DNA from: Microlunatus flavus
GTDB lineage: Bacteria; Actinomycetota; Actinomycetes; Propionibacteriales; Propionibacteriaceae
Direction of reading: 5' to 3'
DNA length: 64,000 nt
NCBI RefSeq assembly: GCF_900110855.1
Contig: NZ_FOFA01000009.1
Span: forward strand, 171,318-235,317
This document shows, in pieces, positions 46,653-55,553 of this stretch. Position 1 is the stretch's first letter, and each line of letters begins with the position of its first letter. Under the pieces are notes generated by a model, which did not search any database, was not told where the DNA came from, and saw nothing but the letters and a program-made list of their open reading frames with translations. The position numbers were made by a program, and so were the translations under genes.

Positions 46653-46752
46653 TTCACGTGAGAAACCGATGCTCCACCCAGCAGATCTGCTGCGGGAAGC
46701 ACCAGTTCCGTGCGTGCACCGTGGACTTTCACGTGAACGTGAGAAACCGGTG
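46653..46752. repeat. Direct repeats and palindromes in the 46544-46808 gap
   Basis: CGTGAGAAACCGATG at 46657-46671 recurs as CGTGAGAAACCGGTG at 46738-46752, 81 bp apart. TTTCACG at 46727-46733 and CGTGAGA at 46738-46744 form a loose dyad, similar to the centres of the repeats at 4741 and 35580. CAGCAGATCTGCTG at 46679-46692 is a perfect 14-bp palindrome. No gene was found in the 265-bp gap. Confidence 0.5.
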
Positions 46753-46808
46753 ACCAGACCCGCGCCGTGCGAAGCGGGGGCCGTGCGAGGCGGAGCCGGC
46801 GGGCGGGG

Positions 46809-47867
46809 TCAGCGCACCGTACGGACGCGCGACCACCACAGCGAGAGGGACAGCGCGGCGACGACGAGCAGGCCGCCGGCCCCGGCGAACCAGGACGCGA
46901 CGTCGACGTTCTTGCGGGCGACGGTGACGTGGCTCGGGAGGTCGCCGAGCGCGTCGGCGAGCTGGTCGGCGTTCTCGGCGCGGTAGTACTGCCCGCCGGT
47001 CGTCTTGGCCACGCCCTTCAGCGCGTCCTCGTCGATGACCAGCGGGCTGCGCCCCCCGAACCGTCCGCCCCCGCCACCGACGCCGCCGTACCCGCCGCCG
47101 CCCGCCCAGCCCCCGGCCTGCTGCCCGGTGCACGCCATCCGGCTCGGGGTGGTCGTGCCGAAGCCGATCGTGAAGACCCGCAGGCCGCGGACCGCGGCGG
47201 TCTCCGCGGCGACGGACGGCTCGGGGCCCTGCGTGTTGGCGCCGTCGGTGAGCACCACGATCACGTCGGGGGCGAAGCCGTCGCGCTGCGCCGTCTCCGC
47301 GTCCACCCCGCTCGGCGCCACCGTCGGGTCGACGGTCGCGATGCCGTCGACCGACGTCAGGATCGCCGAGCCGATCGCGGTCCCGCGCGCGGTCGAGAGG
47401 CCGTTGATGGCGGTGACGAGCGCGTCGGTGTCGGTCGTCGGCGGCACCTGCACGCCGGCGACCCCGGCGAAGGCCACCAGGCCGATCCGGACGTCGCCGC
47501 CCTCCGCCTCGATGAACTTGATCGCCGCCTGCTGGGCGACGGTGATGCGGTTCGGGTCGACGTCGGTCGAGCACATCGACCCCGACACGTCCATCGCGAG
47601 CATGATCGTCGTCGAGTCCGAGGCGACCGGTACGCGCGCCTGCGGCCGGGCGGCGCCGACGCCGAGCAGCACGAGCCCGAGCAGGAGCAGCAGGCCGGGA
47701 AGCAGCCGCACCCGGCGCGTACGCGTGGGCAGGGCCTCGCGGACGAGCGCGATCGAGGTGACCCGGACGGCGGCCTGCCGGCGTCGGCGCCGGACGAGCC
47801 AGGCGAGCGCCAGCAGGAGCGGCACCGCCAGCAGCGTGAGGAGGGCCCAGGGCCAGGTGAGGGTCAC
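46809..47867 (-). CDS. VWA-domain membrane protein (BatA-like)
   Basis: The 352-residue protein has two N-terminal membrane helices (ALLTLLAVPLLLALAWLV and LLPGLLLLLGLVLLGVGA), an outside VWA domain and a last helix near 325. The metal-ion site is visible as AMDVSGSM (D-x-S-x-S) near residue 92, with the later Thr in RGTAIGSA and the Asp in VVLTDGANTQG. A glycine-rich run near 260 is unusual for the family. It overlaps the preceding VWA gene by four bases. Such proteins work with MoxR ATPases in metal-centre assembly or envelope stress systems. Confidence 0.83.
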   Translation of the reverse strand: MTLTWPWALLTLLAVPLLLALAWLVRRRRRQAAVRVTSIALVREALPTRTRRVRLLPGLLLLLGLVLLGVGAARPQARVPVASDSTTIMLAMDVSGSMCSTDVDPNRITVAQQAAIKFIEAEGGDVRIGLVAFAGVAGVQVPPTTDTDALVTAINGLSTARGTAIGSAILTSVDGIATVDPTVAPSGVDAETAQRDGFAPDVIVVLTDGANTQGPEPSVAAETAAVRGLRVFTIGFGTTTPSRMACTGQQAGGWAGGGGYGGVGGGGGRFGGRSPLVIDEDALKGVAKTTGGQYYRAENADQLADALGDLPSHVTVARKNVDVASWFAGAGGLLVVAALSLSLWWSRVRTVR

Positions 47868-48853
47868 ACCAGCCTCCCGGTGCGCAGGGTGGTGAGGGCG
47901 GCGCCCGCGACCAGGAGGGCCAGCGCGGCGGCCACCACGCCGCCGGCCAGCGGGACGTCCTGGCGGGAGACGGTGAGGCGCAGGTCGATGCCGGAGGCGA
48001 CGCCGTCGAGCTCGGCGGCGTCGGAGGCGGGGTGGTACGCGCCGCCGGTCGTCTGCGCGAGGGCGGTCAGCCGGTCCGCGTCGAGCGCGGTGTGCAGGGC
48101 GTAGCCGTCCACCTTCACGTCCGCGCCGGCCGCCGTGCCCACGCCGACGGTCTCGAGGTGCACGCCGGCGTCCTGCGCCAGCGCGGCGGCGGCGTCCGCG
48201 TCGTCGGCCCCGCCGGCCGCCTGCCCGCCGCCGCCGTCGGAGAAGAGCACGATCGTCGCCGAGGTCCAGCGGCCGATGTCGGGCCGGGAACCGTCGCGCC
48301 CGAGCGTCACCGTCTTGCCGGTGACGGCGCTGAGCGAGCCGAGGATCGCCGAGGCGAGCGACGTGCCGCCGGACAGGCGCAGGCTGGCGACGGCCGCCCG
48401 CGAGACGTCGCGGTCCGCGGTCGGCAGGGACGTCGTCAGCGCGCCCTGGTCGAAGCCGACCACGCCGATGTCGACGTTCTCGGGCTGCGCGTCGATGAAC
48501 GCGGTCGCCGCGCGCTGGGCTGCCGCGAGCCGGGACGGCGCGACGTCGGTGGCCCCCATGCTTCCCGAGACGTCCATGGCCAGGATCACCGTGCCCGCGC
48601 TGCGGCCGACGGGCAGCGCCGCCGCCGGGCCCGCCCACGCGAGCGCCAGGAGGAGGACCCCGCCGAGCGTCAGCCAGCGCCCGAGCGGGAGCCCTCGTCC
48701 ACCCGGTGCGGCGACCCCGGCCGCCGCCAGCGCCGCGGAACGGCTGCGGGTCAGCCGCAGCGCGCCGAGGACGAGCGCAGCCGTCACCAGGAGGCCGACC
48801 ACGAGGAGCACCGGGTGCGCCAGGGTCAGCCCCGGACCGGCCGACGCGTTCAC
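47864..48853 (-). CDS. VWA-domain membrane protein
   Basis: The 329-residue protein repeats the plan of the next gene: two helices (VLLVVGLLVTAALVLGAL and WLTLGGVLLLALAWAG), then a VWA domain with AMDVSGSMGATDV near residue 92. The metal site is completed by SGGTSLASAI near 160 and VLFSDGGGG near 200. A C-terminal helix ends the protein. The GTG at 48853 overlaps the DUF58 stop by four bases. The two VWA proteins may form a pair like BatA and BatB. Confidence 0.83.
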   Translation of the reverse strand: MNASAGPGLTLAHPVLLVVGLLVTAALVLGALRLTRSRSAALAAAGVAAPGGRGLPLGRWLTLGGVLLLALAWAGPAAALPVGRSAGTVILAMDVSGSMGATDVAPSRLAAAQRAATAFIDAQPENVDIGVVGFDQGALTTSLPTADRDVSRAAVASLRLSGGTSLASAILGSLSAVTGKTVTLGRDGSRPDIGRWTSATIVLFSDGGGGQAAGGADDADAAAALAQDAGVHLETVGVGTAAGADVKVDGYALHTALDADRLTALAQTTGGAYHPASDAAELDGVASGIDLRLTVSRQDVPLAGGVVAAALALLVAGAALTTLRTGRLV

Positions 48854-49872
48854 GAGGCGCCGCCCCGGACGGGCTGCCGGGTGCGTCCCACGACCTCGAC
48901 GAGCGTGGTCACCAAGTCCGCGGCGGTGTCGACGCGGTGCAGCGGGACGCCCGCCTGCCGCATCCCGGTCCGCAGGTCGTCGTCGCGGCGGGCCACCCCG
49001 TCGTCGAACCGCGCCCGGAACCACGGGTCGCCCGAGTCGAGGAGCAGCTGCTCGCCGGTCTCCGCGTCCTCCACGACGACGAGTCCGACGTCGGGCAGCG
49101 CCTCGTCGGCGGCGTCGACGACCCGCAGCGCGACCACCTCGTTGCGGTGGGCCAGCCGGACCAGCGGCCGCTGCCAGTCGCCCGTGCCGATGAAGTCGGA
49201 GACCACGACCACGAGGTTGCGCCGGGCCAGACCGGCCACGGTGCCGAGCATCGCGGCGAGGTCGGTCGTGCTGCCGGCTGCCGGCGTACGCGCCCGCGAG
49301 CGCCGGGGGCGCCACCTCGACCCGCGGGCCGGCGGTGGGACCGGTGCCGCAGCGGAGACGTCGTCGCGCCCGAGCTCGCGGGCGATGCGCAGCGCCTGGT
49401 TGCGGCCGCTGCCCGGCGGCACCACGCGCGGGGCGCCCGACCCGTACAGGACCGCGCCGACCCGGTTGCCGCTGCGCCCGAGGAGCCGGGCGAGGACCAG
49501 GGCCAGCTCGGTGAGCACGTCGGCCTTGCCGCGCGCGGCACCCTCGCCCGAGCGGGCGCCGCCCACCCCCATCGAGGCGGAACGGTCCAGCACGAGCCAC
49601 GCGGTGAGCTCGCGGTCCTCGCTGAACTCGCGCACCTGCGGCTCATCGAGCCGGGCGGTGACGTTCCAGTCGATGTGGCGGGCGTCGTCGCCCTCGGCGT
49701 ACGCGCGCAGCCCGGCGAGGTCCATCCCGCTGCCGCGCCGCGGGCTGCGGTAGGCGCCCTGCAGGCGGCCGTCGAGCTGGCGCAGCACCGTCCACTCCAG
49801 CCGGTGCAGGAGCGCGTCCGGAGCCGTGGGCCGCGCGGGCGCGGTCCCGAGGGTCTCCGGGGTGACGGTCAC
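48850..49872 (-). CDS. DUF58 domain protein
   Basis: The 340-residue protein is of the DUF58 family, which goes with MoxR ATPases and has a degenerate VWA fold. The marks are [24 protein letters not shown] in pieces near residues 34-57, [24 protein letters not shown] near 61-84 and [12 protein letters not shown] near 90. A long basic insert near 180-200 ([11 protein letters not shown]) is unlike typical members. The GTG at 49872 follows GGAG and lies 12 bases after the MoxR stop. Confidence 0.88.
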   Translation of the reverse strand: MTVTPETLGTAPARPTAPDALLHRLEWTVLRQLDGRLQGAYRSPRRGSGMDLAGLRAYAEGDDARHIDWNVTARLDEPQVREFSEDRELTAWLVLDRSASMGVGGARSGEGAARGKADVLTELALVLARLLGRSGNRVGAVLYGSGAPRVVPPGSGRNQALRIARELGRDDVSAAAPVPPPARGSRWRPRRSRARTPAAGSTTDLAAMLGTVAGLARRNLVVVVSDFIGTGDWQRPLVRLAHRNEVVALRVVDAADEALPDVGLVVVEDAETGEQLLLDSGDPWFRARFDDGVARRDDDLRTGMRQAGVPLHRVDTAADLVTTLVEVVGRTRQPVRGGAS

Positions 49873-49884
49873 GGTCTCCTCCGC

Positions 49885-50940
49885 TCAGCCCTGGAGGACC
49901 ACGTCCGGGGCCGCGACCGCGCGCAGCACCCGGACCAGGACGGTGTCGGCGTCGAGGCCGTCGGCCAGCGCCTCGTACGACAGCACGACGCGGTGGCGCA
50001 GCACGTCGAGGCCGATCTCGTCGACGTCGTGCGGGAGCACGTAGTCGCGCCCACGCAGGAACGCGAGGGCCCGGGCACCGAGCACCAGGGCGATGCTGGC
50101 CCGCGGGCTGGCGCCGTACGTGACGTAGCGCTCCAGGTCGCCCTGCCCGACCGAAGCGGGCGAGCGGGTCGCGGCCACGAGGCGTACGGCGTAGTCGACG
50201 ATCGCCGGGTCGACGTAGACGCGCTCGACCTGCTCGCGCATGGCGACCAGGTCGGCCGGCTGCAGCATCACCTGCGGCGCCGGCGCGGGCTGCAGGGCCC
50301 GTTCGACGATGGCGTGCTCCTCGGGCGAGGACGGGTAGCCGACGAGGACCTTCATCATGAAGCGGTCGACCTGCGCCTCGGGCAGCGGATACGTGCCGTC
50401 GGACTCGATCGGGTTCTGCGTCGCCATGACCAGGAACGGTTCCGGCACGCGGTGCGTCTCGCGCCCGATGGTCACCTGGCGCTCCTGCATGACCTCGAGC
50501 AGCGCGCTCTGCACCTTGGCCGGGGCGCGGTTGATCTCGTCGGCGAGCAGCAGGTTCGCGAAGACGGGGCCGAGCGTCGTCTCGAACTCGCCGGTCCGCT
50601 GGTGGTAGACGCGGGTCCCGACGAGGTCGGCGGGCACGAGGTCCGGGGTGAACTGGATGCGCTGGAAGGCCCCGCCGATCGCGCCGGCCAGCGACTTCAC
50701 CGCCAGCGTCTTGGCGAGGCCCGGCACGCCCTCGACGAGCAGGTGGCCGCCGGCGAGCATCGCGACCGCCATCCGCTCCAGCAGCACGTCCTGCCCGACG
50801 ATCGTGCGCTTGACCTCGAAGAGGACCTGCTCGAGCGGGTTCGCGCTGCCCGCGGCGGGTGGACGGGCCTCCTCCTGCTGCTGGCGCTGCTGCTCCACGC
50901 TCGCGCGCGACCACGCGTGCGGGTCGGGTGCCTGCGTCAT
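49885..50940 (-). CDS. MoxR-type AAA+ ATPase
   Basis: The 351-residue AAA+ protein begins with a Gln-rich tail, then [21 protein letters not shown]. Walker A is GVPGLAKT at 71-78 and Walker B lies in [23 protein letters not shown] near 130. Sensor 1 is ATQNPIE and the arginine finger is near VDRFMMKV. MoxR proteins act as chaperones that load cofactors or mature partner proteins, here probably with the DUF58 and VWA proteins. The ATG at 50940 overlaps the stop of the trypsin-like gene as ATGA and follows GGAGGAGG at a distance of nine bases. Confidence 0.92.
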   Translation of the reverse strand: MTQAPDPHAWSRASVEQQRQQQEEARPPAAGSANPLEQVLFEVKRTIVGQDVLLERMAVAMLAGGHLLVEGVPGLAKTLAVKSLAGAIGGAFQRIQFTPDLVPADLVGTRVYHQRTGEFETTLGPVFANLLLADEINRAPAKVQSALLEVMQERQVTIGRETHRVPEPFLVMATQNPIESDGTYPLPEAQVDRFMMKVLVGYPSSPEEHAIVERALQPAPAPQVMLQPADLVAMREQVERVYVDPAIVDYAVRLVAATRSPASVGQGDLERYVTYGASPRASIALVLGARALAFLRGRDYVLPHDVDEIGLDVLRHRVVLSYEALADGLDADTVLVRVLRAVAAPDVVLQG

Positions 50941-51848
50941 ATCTGCGGTCCTCCTCCTGGTCCGGGGCCGTCCCCACCACCGCCGAGCGCGCTGCCGATC
51001 GGCACTGCGAAGCCGATCCCGGCCCACGCCTCGTCCTTGCCCGGGTCGGCGATCGAGATGACCACCCCGACGAGCAGGCCCTGCCGGTCGAGCAGCGGAC
51101 CGCCCGAGCTGCCCGGGTTGACCGCCGCGTCGAACTGGATCAGGCCCTTGACCGTCCCGGTCTCGGTCCGGCTCGTGCGGCCGAGGCCGGAGACGACGCC
51201 GGTGGTCGTGCTGTCCTGCAGGCCCAGCGGGTTGCCGATGGCGACGACGTCGGTCCCGACCGCGGTCCCGCCGCCGAGGGCGACGGGCACGACGACCTCG
51301 GGCAGCTTCTGCGGCGTCAGCGTCGCGGTGTCGTTCTTCGGGTTGGTGGACGCCACCTTGGCCGGGCTCCGCGTTCCGTCGGCGAACACGACCGTCACGG
51401 CCCCGCCGTCGGCGACGACGTGGTTCGCGGTGAGGACCAGGCCCTTGTCCGTGACGACCGTCCCGGTGCCGAGCGCGCCCTTGGCGGTGGTGATCAGCAC
51501 GACGGACGGCACCACCTGGCGGTAGAGGTCGGTCGTCGGCAGCGGCGTCGCGCTCGGCCTCGGCGTGGGCGACGGCGAGGGGCTCTGCGCGTCGAGGGCG
51601 GCGGAGGTCGACCCGAGGCGGAAGGCGAGGGTCCCGATGACGGCCATGGCCACGACGAGCACGGCGCCCGCCGCGACGAGCCAGCGCCAGGACGCCGTAC
51701 GTCCGCGGCCCGGACCCTCGCCCGTGCCCGTCGTGGGGCTCGGGTCCGGCTCGCCGGACGGGCGGGTGTCGATCGTGTCGGGACCCTCCGGGCCACCGGC
51801 CCCGGGCGCGCGGAACCCGCGCTGCCGGCCAGCCCCGGTGGGGTCCAT
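50937..51848 (-). CDS. Membrane-anchored trypsin-like serine protease
   Basis: The 303-residue protein has a polar N-terminal tail, one membrane helix (residues 54-77) and an outside protease domain. The catalytic triad is His143 (LTANHVV), Asp173 (NPKNDTATL) and Ser248 ([10 protein letters not shown]). It lacks a PDZ domain, so it is the short HtrA-like type with a glycine-rich end. It heads the five-gene MoxR/VWA operon. TAGGCT at 51855-51860 lies six bases before the ATG, which fits a leaderless transcript. Confidence 0.86.
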   Translation of the reverse strand: MDPTGAGRQRGFRAPGAGGPEGPDTIDTRPSGEPDPSPTTGTGEGPGRGRTASWRWLVAAGAVLVVAMAVIGTLAFRLGSTSAALDAQSPSPSPTPRPSATPLPTTDLYRQVVPSVVLITTAKGALGTGTVVTDKGLVLTANHVVADGGAVTVVFADGTRSPAKVASTNPKNDTATLTPQKLPEVVVPVALGGGTAVGTDVVAIGNPLGLQDSTTTGVVSGLGRTSRTETGTVKGLIQFDAAVNPGSSGGPLLDRQGLLVGVVISIADPGKDEAWAGIGFAVPIGSALGGGGDGPGPGGGPQI

Positions 51849-51854
51849 GCGGAC

Positions 51855-51860
51855 AGCCTA
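51855..51860 (-). promoter_or_regulatory. -10 box of a leaderless promoter for the MoxR operon
   Basis: TAGGCT on the minus strand is six bases before the ATG at 51848. No ribosome binding site is present. Confidence 0.5.
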
Positions 51861-52001
51861 TGGACGCTGCCTAGCCCCCAGCTGGGCGTCGAAGAAGCCG
51901 GCTCCCGCACGAAACCGGGGACTGGCGCACAGCCGCGAGGGAGTTGGTGGCTTCCGGCACCCTGTGCGGGACGTTCGACCGAACCCCGGAGGCTCCGCCG
52001 C

Positions 52002-52829
52002 ATGGACCGCACGACCATCGTCATCACCGGCGCGAGCGACGGCATCGGGGCCGCCGCGGCCCGGCGCCTCCACGCGGAGGGGCACGAGGTGGTCCTCGTC
52101 GGCCGCTCAGAGGCCAAGACCGCAGCCGTCGCGGGCGAGCTGGGCGCGACCGCGTACACGAGCGACTTCTCCGACCTGGCCGACGTGCGCCGGCTGGCCG
52201 ACGACCTGCGCGCGAACCACCCGCGCATCGACGTCCTGGCGAACAACGCCGGCGGGATCATGGGGCACCGCGCGCTCACCGTCGACGGCTTCGAGCGGAC
52301 CTTCCAGGTCAACCACCTGGCGCCGTTCCTGCTGACGAACCTGCTCATGCCGACCCTGGTCAGCAGCGACGCGACGGTCGTGCAGACCGCGAGCATCGCC
52401 GCGCGGCTCTTCGGCCACGTCGACCTCGACGACCTGCAGCTCGAGCGCGGCTACAGCCCCGACCGCGCGTACGGGAACGGCAAGCTCGAGAACATCCTCT
52501 TCACCCGTGAGCTCGACCGCCGCCACCGCGCCGACGGCATCGCCGCCGCGGCGTTCCACCCCGGGATCGTCGGCACGAGCTTCGCCAGCGACACCACCCA
52601 CCCGATGCGCTTCGTCTACCACACGCCGGTGATCAAGAACCTGTTCACGATCAGCCCGGAGCGCGGGGCGAAGGGGCTGGTCTGGCTCGCGACGCAGGAG
52701 CCCGGACGCGCCTGGCCGACGGGGCAGTACTTCGAGCGCAACAAGGTCGCCAAGAGCAACCCGCAGGCCCGCGACGCGGACCTGGCGCGCGGCCTGTGGG
52801 ACCGCAGCGCGGAGCTGGTCGGCCTCTGA
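52002..52829 (+). CDS. Short-chain dehydrogenase/reductase
   Basis: The 275-residue Rossmann enzyme has the NAD(P) loop TGASDGIG at 9-16, the NNAG motif at 81-84, and the catalytic Ser131 with Tyr157 and Lys161 (YGNGK). It resembles the retinol dehydrogenase/WW-oxidoreductase branch in its NHLAPFLLTNLL and AYGNGKLENILFTREL segments. The substrate is unknown. The ATG at 52002 follows CGGAGG by ten bases. The gene is divergent from the MoxR operon. Confidence 0.88.
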   Translation: MDRTTIVITGASDGIGAAAARRLHAEGHEVVLVGRSEAKTAAVAGELGATAYTSDFSDLADVRRLADDLRANHPRIDVLANNAGGIMGHRALTVDGFERTFQVNHLAPFLLTNLLMPTLVSSDATVVQTASIAARLFGHVDLDDLQLERGYSPDRAYGNGKLENILFTRELDRRHRADGIAAAAFHPGIVGTSFASDTTHPMRFVYHTPVIKNLFTISPERGAKGLVWLATQEPGRAWPTGQYFERNKVAKSNPQARDADLARGLWDRSAELVGL

Positions 52830-52869
52830 GGGCTGTGCGGGAGCCGCGTCGCTGCTAGCGTCCGGCGCC

Positions 52870-53337
52870 ATGTCCTTCGGGCGCGCGTTCCGCCTCGTCG
52901 CGGTCGCGCTCGGAGGCCTCGCCGTGGTGCTGACGATCATCTGCGTCGTGAACGTGGTCCGCACCCGGGCGTTCCTCGCCGACAGCGTCGTCGCCACGGG
53001 CCAGGTCGTCGAGCTGGTCGCCCGCCAGAGCTGCGAGGACGACCAGGACGACGAGGACCGCCGGGTCTGCACCATCGCGTACGCCCCGCGGATCTTCTTC
53101 ACCACGGCCGACGGGCGCGACGTCGACTTCGTCTCCGGCACGGCGAGCAGCCCGCCGTCGTACGCCGAGGGTGACGTGGTCGACGTCCGCTACCGGCCGG
53201 CCCGACCCGCCGACGCCCGGATCGACTCGGTCGCCGGCGTCTGGCTCGCGGTGATCATCACCGGCTCTCTCGCCGTGGTGTTCGCGGGGATGTGCGCGGT
53301 GTGGGTCGTGCTGGCGGTCAGGTTCCGGCGGGAGTGA
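52870..53337 (+). CDS. DUF3592-type membrane protein
   Basis: The 155-residue protein has one helix near each end (LVAVALGGLAVVLTIICVV and LAVIITGSLAVVFAGMCAV). An outside domain lies between, with ATGQVVELVARQ, RIFFTTADGRDVDFV and GDVVDVRYRPARPADARID. These are the typical phrases of DUF3592. The function is unknown. A TAGCGT box at 52856-52861 is eight bases before the ATG, close to the leaderless pattern. Confidence 0.78.
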   Translation: MSFGRAFRLVAVALGGLAVVLTIICVVNVVRTRAFLADSVVATGQVVELVARQSCEDDQDDEDRRVCTIAYAPRIFFTTADGRDVDFVSGTASSPPSYAEGDVVDVRYRPARPADARIDSVAGVWLAVIITGSLAVVFAGMCAVWVVLAVRFRRE

Positions 53338-53435
53338 CGGTGCCGTCGCTCGCGACCAGCCGTCGCCCTCGCAGGGGGCTGGCCCCGACGGGGCCGCGGC
53401 GGGACGATGAGGGATCCCCACGAGGAGGAACCCCG

Positions 53436-53747
53436 ATGACCGCCAAGCTGCTCGTGCTCTACCCCGCCCCGCCCGACGCCGCGGCGTTCGACGCCTACTA
53501 CGTCGAGCACCACCTGCCCCTCGTCCGCGCCGTCGCGGGGCTGCAGGCGATCACGCGGAACCTGGGGCCGATCGGCGCGCCGGGCGGGCCGTCGACCTAC
53601 CACCAGGCCAGCGCGTACACGTTCGCCTCGATGGCCGAGCTGCAGCAGGGCCTCGGGTCGCCCGAGGGCCAGGCGGCCGCGGCCGACCTCGCGAACTACG
53701 CGCCCAAGGGGACCGAGATGCTCGTGTTCGAGGAGGGCACCCTCTGA
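53436..53747 (+). CDS. EthD-family small protein
   Basis: The 103-residue protein is of the EthD type (dimeric alpha-beta barrel). KLLVLYPAPPDAAAFDAYYVEHHLPLVRAV carries the conserved His pair near residue 28 in shortened form, and YHQASAYTFASMAELQQGL and YAPKGTEMLVFEE complete the domain. EthD proteins assist oxidation of ethers or other compounds, and many are without known role. The ATG follows CGAGGAGG. Confidence 0.85.
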   Translation: MTAKLLVLYPAPPDAAAFDAYYVEHHLPLVRAVAGLQAITRNLGPIGAPGGPSTYHQASAYTFASMAELQQGLGSPEGQAAAADLANYAPKGTEMLVFEEGTL

Positions 53748-53769
53748 GGCGGGGGCTGACCGCGCCGGC

Positions 53770-54600
53770 TCAGTCGTCGAAGTCGGTGCTCCGGCTCAGC
53801 GTCTCCCACGCGTCCACCTCGTCGAGCAGGGTGTGCAGCGCCGTGCGGAACGAGTCCGACGCGTCGTTGCCGAGCAGCAGCATGTACGGCGGCGCGTCCG
53901 ACTCGACCGCCTCGATCAGCGCGGCGGCGGCCTTGGCCGGGTCGCCCGGCTGCGTCCCGTGGACGGTGTCGTTCTCCTTGCGGCGCTTGCCCGCCGTGTC
54001 GGCGTAGTCGGCGATCGGCTCGGCCGACTGGGTCAGCGAGCGCCCGGCGAAGTCGGTGCGGAACCCGCCCGGCTCGACCACCATGGCGGTGATCCCGAGC
54101 GGGGCCACCTCCTTGCGCAGCGCCAGCGTGAGCGACTCCACCGCCGACTTCACGGCCGCGTAGTAGCCCGAACCCTCCGGCGCGACCCGCGCACCGATCG
54201 AGGAGAGGTTGACGATCGTGCCCGAGCGCCGCGCGCGCATCGCGGGCAGCACGGCCTTGGTCGTCCGGACGGTGCCGAACACGTGCGTCTCGAACAGCCG
54301 CCGGACGTCGGAGTCGACGCCCTCCTCCAGCGCGGCCCGGTAGCCGTAGCCGGCGTTGTTCACGAGCACGTCCACCCCGCTGAACCTCTCCTCCGCGGCC
54401 TGCACGGCCGCGGCCACCTGGGCGTCGTCGGTGACGTCGAGGGCCACCGCCAGCCCGGTGTCCGGGTGGGCGTCGGCGAGGTCCTGCACGGAGGCGACGT
54501 CGCGCGCCGTGACGACGACGTTCTGCCCGCGGTCGAGGACGGCCTGGGCGAACGCGCGCCCGAGGCCGGTGGAGCAGCCGGTGATCAGCCAGGTGGTCAT
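53770..54600 (-). CDS. Short-chain dehydrogenase/reductase
   Basis: The 276-residue enzyme has TGCSTGLG at 8-15, VLVNNAGYGY near 83 and the catalytic Ser/Tyr/Lys (NLSSIGARV, then YYAAVKSAVE) near 130-155. The proline-glycine pair in VVEPGGFRTDF follows. It resembles the oxidoreductases annotated as SDR family NAD(P)-dependent enzymes close to the DltE/YbbO branch. The substrate is unknown. The ATG at 54600 opens the Rossmann fold directly. Confidence 0.88.
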   Translation of the reverse strand: MTTWLITGCSTGLGRAFAQAVLDRGQNVVVTARDVASVQDLADAHPDTGLAVALDVTDDAQVAAAVQAAEERFSGVDVLVNNAGYGYRAALEEGVDSDVRRLFETHVFGTVRTTKAVLPAMRARRSGTIVNLSSIGARVAPEGSGYYAAVKSAVESLTLALRKEVAPLGITAMVVEPGGFRTDFAGRSLTQSAEPIADYADTAGKRRKENDTVHGTQPGDPAKAAAALIEAVESDAPPYMLLLGNDASDSFRTALHTLLDEVDAWETLSRSTDFDD

Positions 54601-54773
54601 GCGCCTACCCTGCCTGGCCCTCGCCCCGGCGGGGTGGGAGCCCCCCGCCCGCCAGTACGGGTTCGCGTGCTGCCCGGGGGTGCACGGACCGGTCTAGCGT
54701 CCCCTCACCGCCTGAATCCGACCCGTACGCCGACGCCGCTGACGCCCGTCCGCCGAGACCGAGGAGCAGGACC

Positions 54774-55505
54774 ATGAGCAGGATCCTCCGCGTGCTGGTC
54801 GCCGCCGTCGCCCTCGCGACGCTGCTCGCACCGACCGCCACCGCCGACGACTCGGCACGCCGGTCGCACCACGCCCGGGTGGTCCCCGCGGACCACGTCG
54901 CGGGGAGCAGCGGTGGTCGCATCGTCGGCGACTGGTTCTTCGAGAGCCTGTCGCTGCCGGCGTCCCAGAGCCCGTTCGCCGGTGCGGCGAACCTCTGCCT
55001 GGACGTCGGCCGGCACGACCGGGTGCTGTCCCCCGTCGGCGGGGTGCAGGGCCCGGACGGGCTGATCGAGATGTCGTGCACGGTGCACGTCGGACGGCCG
55101 GTCGTCCTGGTGATGGCCAACGCGGACTGCAGCTCGGCGGAGGAGCCGCCCTTCTACGGCGGCACCGCGCAGGAGCAGCGTCGCTGCGTGGTGAGCGTGC
55201 TGAACGACCTCGCGGACGTCCGCTCGATCGACGTCAGCGTCGACGGCGGACCGGCCACCGACATCCACCGCCCGCGCTTCTTCGAGGTGTCGTCGCAGCG
55301 CCACGTGGTTCTTCCCGAGGACGCCGTGTTCGGGGCGAAGCCCGGGCCGGCCACGTACGTCGCGGCCGCCTGGATGGCCCAGGTCAAGGGCCTGAAGCGC
55401 GGGACGCACACCGTCGAGGCCGTCACGACGCTGAACGACGGAACCGTCTACCGCTTCGTCGTGCACCTCACGGTCGTGACCGGCAAGCCGTCGCGGCAGG
55501 GCTGA
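54774..55505 (+). CDS. Secreted protein of unknown function
   Basis: The 243-residue protein has a clear signal peptide (RILRVLVAAVALATLLAPTATA, cleavage near residue 24). The mature part has four cysteines in the pattern NLCLDVG, MSCTVH, ADCSSAEE and RRCVVSV, so disulfides are likely. It has alternating beta-like stretches such as RIVGDWFFESLSLP and VYRFVVHLTVV. I recognise no family. GAGGAGCAG lies ahead of the ATG. A TAGCGT -10 box at 54695-54700 would give a leader of about 67 bases. Confidence 0.72.
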   Translation: MSRILRVLVAAVALATLLAPTATADDSARRSHHARVVPADHVAGSSGGRIVGDWFFESLSLPASQSPFAGAANLCLDVGRHDRVLSPVGGVQGPDGLIEMSCTVHVGRPVVLVMANADCSSAEEPPFYGGTAQEQRRCVVSVLNDLADVRSIDVSVDGGPATDIHRPRFFEVSSQRHVVLPEDAVFGAKPGPATYVAAAWMAQVKGLKRGTHTVEAVTTLNDGTVYRFVVHLTVVTGKPSRQG

Positions 55506-55553
55506 CCCCGGGGAGAGCCGGCGGGGCTCCCGGCACACGACTGGGGCCGGCGC

